Numbered from the stretch's first letter, positions 52,175 to 61,385 are shown. The stretch: 64,000 nt of DNA from JASLMY01 sp965226475 (GCA_965226475.1 CBDDDJ010000003.1:1-64000); one strand, 5' to 3'. Translations and numbers: made by a program. Notes: generated by a model from the letters alone, not told the origin.

Positions 52175-52624
52175 CTACCGGACGGCGGCGGCCGGGGCAA
52201 CGGTCTCGGGTCCCTCGCCACCGAACCGTGTGGCGGCGAAGCCGATGACGAGCCCGGCAATGGCGCCTTCGGCGACAAACCAGAACGGAGAAGACAAGAT
52301 GCCCTCCGGACCGAACACGGACGCCATGGCGGCGGCCAGCGTGTCGTAGGCAAAGAACGTCAGCACGAAGTTCATCCACGCCCCCAAAAGAGGCGCCAGA
52401 AACCACCACGGCATCGGCACTCTCAAGATGGGGTGCCGCGTGTAGACGCCCAACACGCCGATGATCGCGCCCAGCGTCGTGTACCAGAGCAATATTCCCC
52501 AGCGCAGCAGGCTGTCATCGCCGACCGGATAGACAGTGAGGTAGATAAATCCCGCAAGGCCGAACAGGGCGCCGAGCGTTTTGCCGACGGCGATGCGGGT
52601 GTTCAACGAGCGATTGCCGAACAT
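52175..52624 (-). CDS. Small polytopic membrane protein (unknown)
   Basis: 149 aa, ATG at 52624. Predicted helices: LGALFGLAGFIYLTVYPVG, WGILLWYTTLGAIIGVLGVY, PWWFLAPLLGAWMNFVLTFF and FWFVAEGAIAGLVIGFAATR. No family recognised; GXLVIG-type Gly-rich last helix. Intact, convergent with the transfer block. Confidence 0.7.
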   Translation of the reverse strand: MFGNRSLNTRIAVGKTLGALFGLAGFIYLTVYPVGDDSLLRWGILLWYTTLGAIIGVLGVYTRHPILRVPMPWWFLAPLLGAWMNFVLTFFAYDTLAAAMASVFGPEGILSSPFWFVAEGAIAGLVIGFAATRFGGEGPETVAPAAAVR

Positions 52625-52670
52625 TTGAACCTCCAGGGTTATTGGCGTTGCCGGTCAGGCCGGAAGTATC

Positions 52671-52698
52671 CGCAATCGGCCGCAATCGGCCGCAATCG
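52671..52698 (+). repeat. Tandem 10-bp repeat
   Basis: CGCAATCGGC twice (52671-52690) followed by CGCAATCG (52691-52698), in the leader of the minus-strand membrane protein gene. Confidence 0.85.
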
Positions 52699-52803
52699 AT
52701 TGTCCGAAATCGTATTGATGTTGCGTTCGGTGCAAGAGCCGATGGCTGGCGGTGTGGGCTACGGGAGGCAATAGCCCGCACCTGGAGGGCCGGCGCATGC
52801 CGC

Positions 52804-53121
52804 CTAATTGGCGTTGTTACGCTTTTGCGGCCCCCGGCGGTGGCGCCATCGGTCACTCATCGACAGACCGCCGTCGTCGTTGCGGTCCAGCCGCTCGACG
52901 ATGTTGGCCAACGGCCTGTCGTACTCCGCGCGCGAGATAACAGCGTTGCCGTCCTTATCCAGCATTTGGAAGGCACGCACGGTCACCGGACCCGTGGTCT
53001 CATGCCAGACGCCGGCGAATTCATTGAGGCTGAGGTTGCCGTCGTTGTCGCCATCGGGGCGCATGACGGTCATTGCGCACCTTGTTGATCTCCGTTTGGC
53101 TGAGTTTACAGTCACCGTCGT
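52804..53121 (-). pseudogene. EF-hand (calmodulin-like) protein, damaged
   Basis: Main frame: VMRPDGDNDGNLSLNEFAGV, AFQMLDKDGNAVISRAEYDR and RLDRNDDGGLSMSDRWRHRR: three EF-hand loops (DxDNDGNLSxxEF, DKDGNAVISRAEY, DRNDDGGLS). A fourth loop, NDGDCKLSQTEINKV, lies just upstream in another frame (53083-53121), so a frameshift near 53075 broke the gene. The 5' end, with any signal peptide, is lost in the response-regulator fragment. Confidence 0.78.
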
Positions 53122-53214
53122 TCTCGTGGCCGATGATTACCGTGATATTCGCGAGCCCCTGGCGCGCGACTTGAAGAAGCATGACGAGCTGCACGTCACC
53201 ATGGCGGACAGCTG
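53109..53214 (+). pseudogene. Response-regulator receiver domain, N-terminal scrap
   Basis: TVVLVADDYRDIREPLARDL then KKHDELHVTMADS. Resembles the first beta-alpha-beta of a receiver domain (V-x-D-D, then DIREPLAxxLxKHxxxVxxA). About 35 residues to a stop; overlaps the end of the EF-hand remnant on the other strand. Confidence 0.5.
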
Positions 53215-53265
53215 AGGTGGCCTCGGTTAGTCGGACAGCTTGGCGGCTTGATTAATCCCGCATAT

Positions 53266-54522
53266 GGCTTATCCCTTTGCTTCCGGTCACACCAGATGTT
53301 GATCGGCCTTCTACGTTCCAGGCACGGTTTTCGGACCGTGCCGGGGGATGTGCGGGAGCTTTTGGACTTGAGGAAGTTGGTTTCGAGTGCTGTCAGGCAG
53401 ACTGGAGGGCCGGTATTCGGCTCCGATTGAGGCGGATCGGAGGGCGGGCGATGGCTGGCGCCCGGCCTGCCGGGATCAGACGTGTTGTCCGACGATGTCG
53501 CGGTAGTCGGCGGGTCGCAGGCGCGTGCCGATGCCGAGCAGGGTATCGAAAGCCGTTGCGGTGTGGCGGCGGCGGTTCCAGCGGAACACGAACTCGTCGA
53601 GGTAGCGGCGCAGATGGGCGCGGCGCAGGCCATGGAAGGTTCCGAGCGCCCAGCGCGTGTTGGAAGGTTCCGAGCGCCCAGCGCTTCAGGTTCGAGAACA
53701 CACGATGGATCCACGTCAGCACGAGATGGGCGGGCGTTGCACCGACGACCTTGGGCTGGTGGTCGTGGTCGGGCAGGCCGCAATAACCGCTCCAGCCATC
53801 GGTAATCACCCGCGCGCCCGGCGCCGAGGTTCCGGCAACGAAGGCACGAAGGCTGCGCGCGGAGAAATCCCCGATCGGCGCCAGCCGGATGCGGCGTGGC
53901 TCGCCCTCGGGCGATAGCTCGACCGCGCCGGCAATGCGCATCTTGCCTTGTGGGCTGCGACCTTGCCCGCCTGTGGCCGGGTCTTTTGCGGTGCGGAACG
54001 GGAGGGTGGCCTCATCGATCTCGATCAGGTCCTCAAGCAGGCTGCGATCCGGATTGACCATGGCACGGCGCAGCTTGTGCAGCAGGAGCCAGGCACTCTT
54101 GTAACTGCCGAGCCCGAGCTGGGCCTGGAGTTGCAGGGCGGAGATACCATTCGAGTGGCTGGTCACGATGTGAACGGCCATGAACCAGGTCTTCAGGGGC
54201 AAGTGGCTGCGGTGCATGATCGTGCCTGCGGTCACCGAGGTCTCCTTCCCGCAGGCCGCACATTCCCAGCTCGCCCGGCGCCGCTTCAGTTCCCAGCCCC
54301 TGTCATGGCCGCAGGCGGGGCAGACGAAGCCGTCGGGCCAGCGCCTGGCGGCGAGATGCCGGGCACAGGAGGCTTCATCGGGAAAGCGCGCCTCGAAGGC
54401 GGCGCGGGACATGGGGCGGTCATATTTCCAGCGGCTGGCCATGACGGAACATTACACGAACATGCTGCCGACGCCCACCAGAAACTCAACATCTCGTCAA
54501 ACCGGGCTCAAAGGGATAAGCC
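53266..54522 (-). mobile_element. IS1595-type element, second copy, damaged
   Basis: 1257 bp between GGCTTATCCCTTTGCTTCCG and (inward) GGCTTATCCCTTTGAGCCCG. Related to the truncated copy at 3652-4391. No matching 8-bp duplication. Confidence 0.85.
53476..54442 (-). pseudogene. IS1595-type transposase with 28-bp tandem duplication
   Basis: MASRWKYDRPMSRAAFEARF, zinc ribbon CPACGHDRG / CAACGKETS, catalytic EIDEATLPFR, VITDGWSGYCGLPDHDHQ and HRVFSNLKRWALGTF. At about 53635-53685 the segment GGAAGGTTCCGAGCGCCCAG occurs twice, 28 bases apart, shifting the frame. The correct C-terminus, in another frame, ends YRDIVGQHV at 53476, while the shifted frame runs on to 53393. Confidence 0.86.
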
Positions 54523-54686
54523 CTATAGAGGATTGCAAACAAGACCTCGACGAACGGCGGATAAACCTCGATGATGATTTCATTAAGTTTTTCAGAGCCT
54601 GCCAGTTTAATTTTGTGAGGTCATTCATTGGTATCCTTTGACTTATAACCAATTTCACTTACCTTGACGGCCGTACACATCGCCGA
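54523..54686. other. A/T-rich flank of the R-M pseudogene
   Basis: 164 bases, no start or family signal recognised; probably decayed upstream part of the following gene. Confidence 0.35.
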
Positions 54687-56143
54687 ATGCGTGAGAGTCT
54701 ACTTAGTACATTTGAGACAATCTCCATCCTTAACTTGCAAGGTGATATCAAGCCACCACACATCCAGGCGAGGCAGCTTGGAGATCAGAATGTCTTCGAT
54801 ATCCAGCAAGGGACTGCAATTTTCTTAGGTGTAGCGAGAAACACACAAACCACCGTAGATTATAGTGAGATAATTGCTCCTAGAAACAACAAGTACTCCG
54901 TGCTATCATCTTCGACTTATCGAAGTATGCACTCCGAATCTCTCGCTCCATCATCACCATTTACTATCTAGTACTTCACGATGATAATACTGAGAAAGAG
55001 TATCTAAATTTTATTTCCATCGAAAACTTGTTCGCCTTCCCGGCGCTTGCATTGGAACAGAGAGAGACGCAGTATGCATTCAGTGGTCTGGGGAAAAATG
55101 CAGGAAGTGGTGCATAATTTCTCAGAACTCGATGAGATTGAGTTGCGAGAAATGTATGGGTTGTATAAAGATAGTCGTGATTGGACGGTTCTTGGAGCAC
55201 AAAAGGACGTTCTGGCTAACAGTGCATCTCCTAACCTGATAAAACCTATTGATTATCGACCTTTTGAAGCCCGATACACATTTTATACTGGCAAAGCGCG
55301 CGGCTTCCTGGGGACTCCAAGCGCTCCCGGATCGAACCAAATGGTGAATGAAACAAACCGAGCAATTGTCTCTTGTAGACAGCAGTCAGTCCCTGGATTT
55401 CAACACGTTTGGATAAGTTTTCGCCTCACCGAACGGTGTCTTATTTCAAATCGAACTCGTGAAGGATGTTCAATATTTCTTTTAAAGTCGGTTCACAAAG
55501 ATCCGCTCACGGGATTCGATGATGTTCTGAATATTATCTCCGTTCCCGTACCTGGATTGCCTCAACCAAAAGATGATGTAGAAGGATATTCTGTTTTCTC
55601 ATACATATATGCTATTTTGCATTCCCCGCGATACCGTGAGCGATATAAGAGTCAGTCATCCAAGGACTTTCCAAAATCCACCTTCCAGAAAATCCAGAAT
55701 TATTTGATGAAATATCAGCCTTTGGAAGTTCGCTTATTCGTCTGCATATAATGCAAGAAACTATACTAACAACCTATATTACGACCGTAGTTGGATCAGG
55801 GAATTTCGATGTCGAGAAAGTTTCCTATTCCGATATGACCGTGTGGGTTGACAAGGCGCGGACACGCGGATTTTGGGGCATACCTGAAAAAGTATGGAAC
55901 TTCCATGTCGGCTCCTACCAAATCTGCGAGAAGTGGCTTAAGGACCGCCAAGCTAAGGGCGGCAAGAATCCCCGCCGAGCCCACGTACTGACCGAGAGGG
56001 ACATCGACCATTACCAGAAAATCGTCGTCGCCCTTAGCGAGACCATTCGCATCATGGCCGAGATCGACGAGGTCATCGAAGCTCACGGCGGCTGGCCGGG
56101 TGCTTTTGCGACACGAGGGAATCACGATTCCGGCGAAACATAA
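54687..56143 (+). pseudogene. Type ISP-like restriction-modification gene, frameshifted C-terminal part
   Basis: Piece 1 (54687-54971): MRESLLSTFETISILNLQGD, DQNVFDIQQGTAIFLGVARN. Piece 2 (55047-55751): ELREMYGLYKDSRDWTVLGA, IDYRPFEARYTFYTGKARGF, SVFSYIYAILHSPRYRERYK. Piece 3 (to 56143, other frame): VSYSDMTVWVDKARTRGFWG, VWNFHVGSYQICEKWLKDRQ and HYQKIVVALSETIRIMAEID, ending AHGGWPGAF. In this order they match the target-recognition and C-terminal region of type ISP-like (methylase-translocase-nuclease) proteins. At least two frameshifts (near 54970-55050 and 55690-55750). GC is clearly lower than in the rest of the window, pointing to a foreign origin. The nuclease, helicase and methylase motifs are missing. 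Confidence 0.78.
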
Positions 56144-56321
56144 AGTTGTTCACAAAGGGAAGACCTACTACACGGTTGGGGAAACCGCCCGAATGCTGTC
56201 AACATCCGCAACCAAAGTTAGAGAGATGATGGGCCGTGGTGATTTGGATTGGACGCAGTTGAGGGTTAACGGTCGTATTCTTACACCTATGAGAGTATTG
56301 TTGAGCACAAGAAGCGATTGA
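56100..56321 (+). CDS. Small MerR/excisionase-like DNA-binding protein
   Basis: 73 aa, GTG start at 56100 overlapping the end of the R-M remnant. KHKVVHKGKTYYTVGETARM then LSTSATKVREMMGRGDLDWT and NGRILTPMRVLLS: the YYTVGETARMLSTSATKVREMM helix-turn-helix with a following G-D-L wing is the excisionase/helix_turn_helix_17 pattern. Probably encoded in one operon with the former R-M gene. Confidence 0.6.
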   Translation: MLLRHEGITIPAKHKVVHKGKTYYTVGETARMLSTSATKVREMMGRGDLDWTQLRVNGRILTPMRVLLSTRSD

Positions 56322-56702
56322 GTGAATAGTGTACAGCACGGCATGCAAGTCGCACCGAAGGACGTACCGGAACTGGGAATCGTCGACAAGGCCGGAGCCG
56401 AAGGATCCGGGGTCACAGACGAAGATCGTGGTCAAGTCTTGAATGTTTCCTCAAGTCGCGCGTTCCGTGCCGTGATGATCTTGCTGGCGACGGAATTGTG
56501 CACCCCGACCTTGTCGGCGATTCACCGCCACACCACACCCCGCCCCACGCGCCCCGACGACGCTCCCGACCCTCGCCCCGACGACGGAGTCGGGGAAGCG
56601 GCGCGATGGTGTTATCCTGAGCAGCGGTGACCTCGACTATTCGCCTCTTCGGCAAGCGCGGCCGCGCGGGCGACCTGATGCGAGGAAAAGCCCGAGTGGC
56701 GC
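56322..56702. other. Intergenic, no gene seen
   Basis: 381 bases. 56530-56605 is rich in CCCCGACGAC-type repeats (CCCCGACGACGCTCCCGACC and the inverted GACGGAGTCGGGG). Minus strand 56400-56500 could encode VHNSVASKIITARNARLEET, unassigned. Confidence 0.35.
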
Positions 56703-56757
56703 CGGAGGTCGACACAACCGGCAATGAGTTCCGCGCATTGCCGGTTGTGTCGACCTC
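56703..56757. repeat. Perfect 23-bp inverted repeat (hairpin)
   Basis: Left arm 56703-56725 begins GGAGGTCGACACAACCGGC; the right arm 56735-56757 is its exact reverse complement; loop AGTTCCGCG. Each arm contains the core ACACAACC that recurs in the dispersed repeats at 56913-57535. Confidence 0.93.
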
Positions 56758-56912
56758 CACCGCCCGGGGAACCACGATGCCGGAACAGGGCAGCGCGCTC
56801 GCCGCGCGGCTCGCGCGTCTTCTCTGCTGGGTCGGCCGGCACGATTTCCGGATCGTCGAGGTCGGCGACGGCACCGGCGCGCGCCCCTCGATGGCTGTCA
56901 GCCGATGGTCGA

Positions 56913-57752
56913 ATATCTTGGTTGTGTAGCCCGAAGTTTTTATACGCATAGTCTTCTTGACTACCATACCCCGCCGCCCGGGCCACCGCCGACACACCGC
57001 GCTCGCCCCATGGGCCCTCCGGAACCCGTTCCCCCGATTATCGTGGTTGTGTGGACCGGAGTTTCTGCACCAGCGGTTTTCATCATCACCGCGCCCCGCC
57101 CTACCGCCACGTCGCGCGACGATCGGGCGAGCCCGCACCGACCCCCGCCGTCCCGCCGTCCCGCGCCATCTCCGCCACTCGATCCCTCGAGATCGTGATT
57201 GTGTAGCATCGAATTTTCACTCGCCACATCTCGCCCGTGCCCGGGCGATTCCCCCCCCCCACGAGGCGCCGAGGGGCGGCGACCCGCCCTTGCTATCCGT
57301 GTCCCCTCTCCGAGAATGCCCATGAATGCCGCCGCCACGCCGCGCCAATGCCGCCCCCACGCCGCGCCGACGCCAGCCGGCCAGGGCGCCGGCCGCCACC
57401 ACGACGAGGCCGACACCATGCCCGCGGCCACGTCCCGCTCCGTCCCGCTCCGTCCTGCCGTCACGAGGTCGCGTGCCCAGTGTCCCGCGCCATCTCCGCC
57501 ACTCGCTCCCTGGATATCGCGATTGTGTCGTACCGAGCTTTCACTCGCGGGGCGGCGATCCGACCTTGCTATCCCTGTCCCCTCTCCGAGAATGCCCTTG
57601 AATGCCGCCGCCACGCCGCGCCAATACCGCCCCCACACCAACGCCACGCCAACGCCATTCCCGCGCTCCGCGCCGGACCAACCGTTCCGCCGTCCCCCAC
57701 CTCCGGCGACCTACGCTCCGTTGTTTAGTTTATGTAGGCTGTGAATTTTGCA
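56913..57752 (-). repeat. Family of short dispersed repeats downstream of prmA
   Basis: Read on the minus strand, the core appears as CTACACAACCAAGATATTCG (ends near 56913), CCACACAACCACGATAATCG (57036), CTACACAATCACGATCTCG (57190) and CGACACAATCGCGATATCC (57513), each preceded by a variant of GTGAAAAYTCGGTNC. A weak fifth copy is at 57725-57752. All on one strand, spaced 123 to 323 bases, in DNA without genes. Confidence 0.7.
57273..57636 (+). repeat. 88-bp imperfect direct repeat
   Basis: 57273-57360 and 57549-57636 match over 88 bases with about five differences (for example CTTGCTATCCGTGTCCCCTC against CTTGCTATCCCTGTCCCCTC). The similarity extends upstream in part (CCCGCGCCATCTCCGCCACTC near 57170 and 57486). 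A ten-C run lies at 57251-57260. Confidence 0.85.
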
Positions 57753-58086
57753 CGTGCCGGCTTGTCCACCACCACGCCCCGCCCTCCGGTCCATCCCGTC
57801 CCCGCGACCCTGCCCCACGCCGCCTCGGACCCGACGTTTCCGGAATTGATCATGCTTTGTTTCCAGCGTCCGCCAGCCCTGGCCCGAGGCGGAAAACCGC
57901 GAGAATTCCGCTGCCAGGGCGCGAATTGCCGGCGAATCTCGCCCTGCCCCGCCCGGCATGGCCTCGACCCCGGGCCCCTGGTTCGAAATGCATGGATATC
58001 GGGCGTTTCGCTCGATATCGGGCGTTCCACGCGGGCGCCGCCGGCGGGCGTTTCGCGCAACCCTCGGCGCGGGTCGGCGCGTCGGT
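57753..58086. other. Downstream region of prmA
   Basis: 334 bases without a gene. GATATCGGGCGTT occurs twice (57995-58007 and 58014-58026). No T-rich terminator seen. Confidence 0.4.
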
Positions 58087-58977
58087 TCAGGGGCGGAGGA
58101 CCAAGGTCGACCAGTCGCCGAGGCGCCAGCGCCGTTCCACCACCAGCCCCACCCGACGGTAGCTCGCCTCGATCCACGGCGCATGGCGGTGCAGCAGGCC
58201 GGAGAGCACGAGGCGCCCGCCGGGTTCGAGCGCGCGGGCGAGGTCCGGGGCCAGGCGGTGCAGCGGGCCGGCCAGGATGTTCGCCAGGATCAGATCGTGG
58301 GGCCCGGCCTCGCGGATCGCCCGGTGGGAGAGGCCGTCGGCCGTCACGGCGCGGACCCAGGGCCCGAGGCGGTTGCGCCGGGCGTTCTCCATCGTGACTC
58401 GGGCCGCCACCTCGTCGATGTCGCTGGCCAGCACCCGGCGGCGCCAAAGCCGGGCCGCCGCCAGCGACAGCACGCCCGAGCCGCAACCGACATCGAGCAC
58501 GCGGCGATGGGCCCGCCGCTTGGCGAGGTCGTCGAGGGCCAGCAAACAGCCGCGCGTCGTCTCGTGCTGGCCGGTGCCGAAGGCGCGGCCCGCCTCGATC
58601 TCCAGCGCCAGGGCGCCGGCCGGCACGCGGCCGCGATCATGCGCGCCGTGGACGACGAAGCGTCCGGCGCGGACCGGCGGCAGGTTGCGGAGCGATTGGG
58701 CCACCCAGTCCGTCTCCGGCAGCCGCTCGATCAGGACCTCGGGCGCCGCTAGGCCGAGCGAATTGGCCACGGCGCCAAGCCGGCCGCGCCAAAAGGCCGC
58801 GTCGGGGGCCTCGGGGAACAGGGCGTCGATCCGCCATTCGGCCCCCGGCGGCAGCGCCGTCGTCAGCAGGGCCGCGGCCTCCTCCAAGGCCGCCTCGAAC
58901 GGCGGCAGATGCGCGCGAGGGACCACCAGGCTCAGGCGCCAGTTCTCCGGCTCGCTCAGGCGGACGACCTCCAGCAT
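58087..58977 (-). CDS. prmA: Ribosomal protein L11 methyltransferase
   Basis: 296 aa, cytosolic; trimethylates ribosomal protein L11 with SAM. N-terminal substrate-binding half (about 1-105: WRLSLVVPRAHLPPFEAALE, DWVAQSLRNLPPVRAGRFVV), then the methyltransferase: EAGRAFGTGQHETTRGCLLA, VLDVGCGSGVLSLAAARLWR (motif I), RVLASDIDEVAARVTMENAR and DLILANILAGPLHRLAPDLA (NxLAxPL motif). All family marks present, usual length. Seven bases after the helicase gene on the same strand, so in one operon. Confidence 0.95.
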   Translation of the reverse strand: MLEVVRLSEPENWRLSLVVPRAHLPPFEAALEEAAALLTTALPPGAEWRIDALFPEAPDAAFWRGRLGAVANSLGLAAPEVLIERLPETDWVAQSLRNLPPVRAGRFVVHGAHDRGRVPAGALALEIEAGRAFGTGQHETTRGCLLALDDLAKRRAHRRVLDVGCGSGVLSLAAARLWRRRVLASDIDEVAARVTMENARRNRLGPWVRAVTADGLSHRAIREAGPHDLILANILAGPLHRLAPDLARALEPGGRLVLSGLLHRHAPWIEASYRRVGLVVERRWRLGDWSTLVLRP

Positions 58978-58984
58978 CGAGGCC

Positions 58985-61270
58985 TCACTGCCGCTCGACG
59001 AAGCTGTCGATCACCTTTTTCGACCCCGCCTTCTCGAACTCGACCCCCAGCTTGTTGCCCTCCACCGAACGGATGCGGCCGTAGCCGAACTTCTGGTGGA
59101 AGATCCGCTCGCCGACGCTGAAGCGCGTGTCTTCGGGATCGCTGCTCACCACGGCCTCGGCCCGGCCGTCGATGGTGACCGGCAACGGCGCCGTCTGGCC
59201 GACCCGGCGCATCCGGGGCCCGCCGCGCCAGCCGTCGCCGAAGGCCACCTGGGCCTGCATGGGCGTGGCGCCGCCGTGCAGGCCGGTGGCCACCTCGCGG
59301 TGGATGTTCGCGTCCGGCAGCTCGGCGACGAAGCGGGACGGCAGGGCGCTCTGCCAGCGGTCGAAGATCCGCCGGTTGGCGGCGAAGCTGACCACGGCCC
59401 GGCGTTTGGCCCGGGTGAGGCCGACATAGGCCAGGCGGCGCTCCTCCTCGAGGCTGGCGATACCGCCCTCGTCGAGCGCCCGCTGGTGGGGGAAGAGGCC
59501 TTCCTCCCAGCCGGGCAGGAACACGGTGTCGAATTCCAGCCCCTTGGCGCCATGCAGCGTTATGATGTTGACCGCTTCCTCGCTCGCCTGGGCCTCGTTC
59601 TCCGCCACCAGGGAGACATGCTCCAGGAAGCCGCCCAGGTTCTCGAAGCCCGCGAGGGCGCGGATCAGCTCCTTCAGGTTTTCGAGCCGCCCGGCGGCAT
59701 CCGGCGATTTGTCCGCCTGCCACATGGCAGTATAGCCGCTTTCGTCGAGCACGCTTTCCGCCAGCTCGATGTGGTTCATGTGCGGCTCCAGGTCGCGCCA
59801 GCGGCGCAAGTCGGCCATCAGGGAGCCGAGCGATTTTCGTGCCTGGGGACGGAGCTCGTCGCTCTCCACGATTTCGCCGGCGATCGCCGCGAGCGAGCGG
59901 CCGGAGGCGCGCGAGGCCTGGTGCAACACGCGCAGCGCCGCCTGGCCGAGGCCGCGCTTGGGCGTATTGACGATCCGCTCGAAGGCCAGGTCGTCGTCGG
60001 GTTGCGCGATGACGCGGAAATAGGCGATGGCGTCGCGGATTTCCGCCCGTTCGTAGAAGCGCGCGCCGCCGATGATGCGATAGGGCACGCCGATGGTGAT
60101 GAAGCGTTCCTCGAACTCGCGGGTCTGGTGGCTGGCCCGCACCAGGATCGCCATGTGGTTCAAGGAGAGGCCGTCGCGGTGGCCGGCCTCGACCTCGTCG
60201 GCGACGAAGCGGGCCTCTTCCGGTCCGTCCCACAGGCCGTGCAGCGCCACCGGCGGGCCGTCGGCGTCCTCGGTCCAGAGCGTCTTGCCGAGCCGCCCCT
60301 CGTTGTGGGCGATGAGGCCGGAGGCGGCGGCGAGGATATGGGGGGTCGAGCGGTAATTGCGCTCCAGCCGGATCACCGCCGCGCCTTCGAAATCCTTCTC
60401 GAAGCGCAGGATGTTGCCGACCTCGGCGCCGCGCCAGCTGTAGATCGACTGGTCGTCGTCGCCGACGCAGCAGATGTTGCGGTGTTGTTGCGCCAAGAGC
60501 CTGAGCAGCAGGTACTGCAGCACGTTGGTGTCCTGGTACTCGTCGACCAGGATGTATTTGAACTGGCGCTGGTAGCGGCCCAGCACCTCGGCATCGTTCA
60601 AGAACAGGCGGTAGGGGTGCAGCAGCAGGTCGCCAAAATCGCAGGCATTCAGCGTCAGCAGCCGCGCCTGGTAGGCGCGGTAGAGCTGGGCGCCCTTGCC
60701 CGCCGCGAGGCCCGCCGCTTCGCCCGCCGGCACCTGGTCGGGCGTCAGCCCCTTGTCCTTCCAGCGATCGATGGTCGCCAGCATGGCGCGCGGCGGAAAG
60801 CGCTTCTGATCGATGTTCTCCGCCTCCATCACCTGGCGCATCAGGCGCAGCTGGTCGTCGGTATCCAGGATGGTGAAGTTGGATTTGAGGCCGACGAGCT
60901 CGGCGTGGCGGCGCAGGATACGCACGCCGATCGAGTGGAAGGTGCCGAGCCAGAGGCCCTCGACCGCGCGGCCGACCATGCCGGCGACCCGGTCGCGCAT
61001 CTCGCGCGCCGCCTTGTTGGTGAAGGTGACGGCCAGCACCTCGCTCGGCCAGGCGAGGTGGCGGTGCAGCACGTTGGCCAGGCGCGCCGTCAGCACCCGG
61101 GTCTTGCCGGTGCCGGCGCCGGCCAGCACCAGGACCGGGCCGTCGAGATGCTCCGCCGCCTGGCGCTGTGCCGGGTTCAGGCCGTCGAGGAAGACGGGCG
61201 CGACGTGGGTCGTCGGCGCGGGCGGCGCTGGCGCGGGGTCCGCCTGGGCGAGATCGAATGGATCGCTCAT
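58985..61270 (-). CDS. uvrD: UvrD/PcrA-type DNA helicase
   Basis: 761 aa, ATG at 61270. A superfamily 1A 3'-5' helicase for nucleotide excision and mismatch repair, removing RecA and stalled complexes. Motifs in order: LNPAQRQAAEHLDGPVLVLA (Q motif), AGAGTGKTRVLTARLANVLH (I), VTFTNKAAREMRDRVAGMV (Ia), LVDEYQDTNVLQYLLLRLLA (II), VGDDDQSIYSWRGAEVGNIL (III), LERNYRSTPHILAAA (IV), ITLHGAKGLEFDTVFLPGW (V), EEERRLAYVGLTRAKRRAVV (VI), and a Tudor-like C-terminus (GERIFHQKFGYGRIRSVEGN). A Pro/Ala-rich N-terminal extension of 25 residues precedes the Q motif. Longer in-frame starts upstream are not supported. Confidence 0.95.
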   Translation of the reverse strand: MSDPFDLAQADPAPAPPAPTTHVAPVFLDGLNPAQRQAAEHLDGPVLVLAGAGTGKTRVLTARLANVLHRHLAWPSEVLAVTFTNKAAREMRDRVAGMVGRAVEGLWLGTFHSIGVRILRRHAELVGLKSNFTILDTDDQLRLMRQVMEAENIDQKRFPPRAMLATIDRWKDKGLTPDQVPAGEAAGLAAGKGAQLYRAYQARLLTLNACDFGDLLLHPYRLFLNDAEVLGRYQRQFKYILVDEYQDTNVLQYLLLRLLAQQHRNICCVGDDDQSIYSWRGAEVGNILRFEKDFEGAAVIRLERNYRSTPHILAAASGLIAHNEGRLGKTLWTEDADGPPVALHGLWDGPEEARFVADEVEAGHRDGLSLNHMAILVRASHQTREFEERFITIGVPYRIIGGARFYERAEIRDAIAYFRVIAQPDDDLAFERIVNTPKRGLGQAALRVLHQASRASGRSLAAIAGEIVESDELRPQARKSLGSLMADLRRWRDLEPHMNHIELAESVLDESGYTAMWQADKSPDAAGRLENLKELIRALAGFENLGGFLEHVSLVAENEAQASEEAVNIITLHGAKGLEFDTVFLPGWEEGLFPHQRALDEGGIASLEEERRLAYVGLTRAKRRAVVSFAANRRIFDRWQSALPSRFVAELPDANIHREVATGLHGGATPMQAQVAFGDGWRGGPRMRRVGQTAPLPVTIDGRAEAVVSSDPEDTRFSVGERIFHQKFGYGRIRSVEGNKLGVEFEKAGSKKVIDSFVERQ

Positions 61271-61385
61271 GATTCCGCCTCTATAGCATGCCCATCGGTC
61301 CCCGCGAGGTGACTTGAAAAGCGCCGGCGAAACAGGCCCTTGCTCCGCCCGATCGTTGTCGCGCGCGGACCGGCGGGGCGAATCG
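61271..61385. other. Short intergenic region
   Basis: 115 bases between two minus-strand genes; no clear promoter or terminator. Confidence 0.4.

Noticed and set aside
53393..53475. C-terminal extension of the IS1595-type transposase (APRPSAPLPRR...)
   Set aside because: Produced by the frameshift from the 28-bp duplication; the true C-terminus is in another frame ending at 53476.
56703..57752. Possible CRISPR array
   Set aside because: Repeats are few, degenerate and irregularly spaced, one pair is inverted, and no cas genes are in the window.
58277..61312. 1011-codon open frame on the plus strand
   Set aside because: It is antisense to prmA and the helicase gene, has no domain, and is the expected shadow frame in high-GC DNA; the minus-strand genes have all their motifs.
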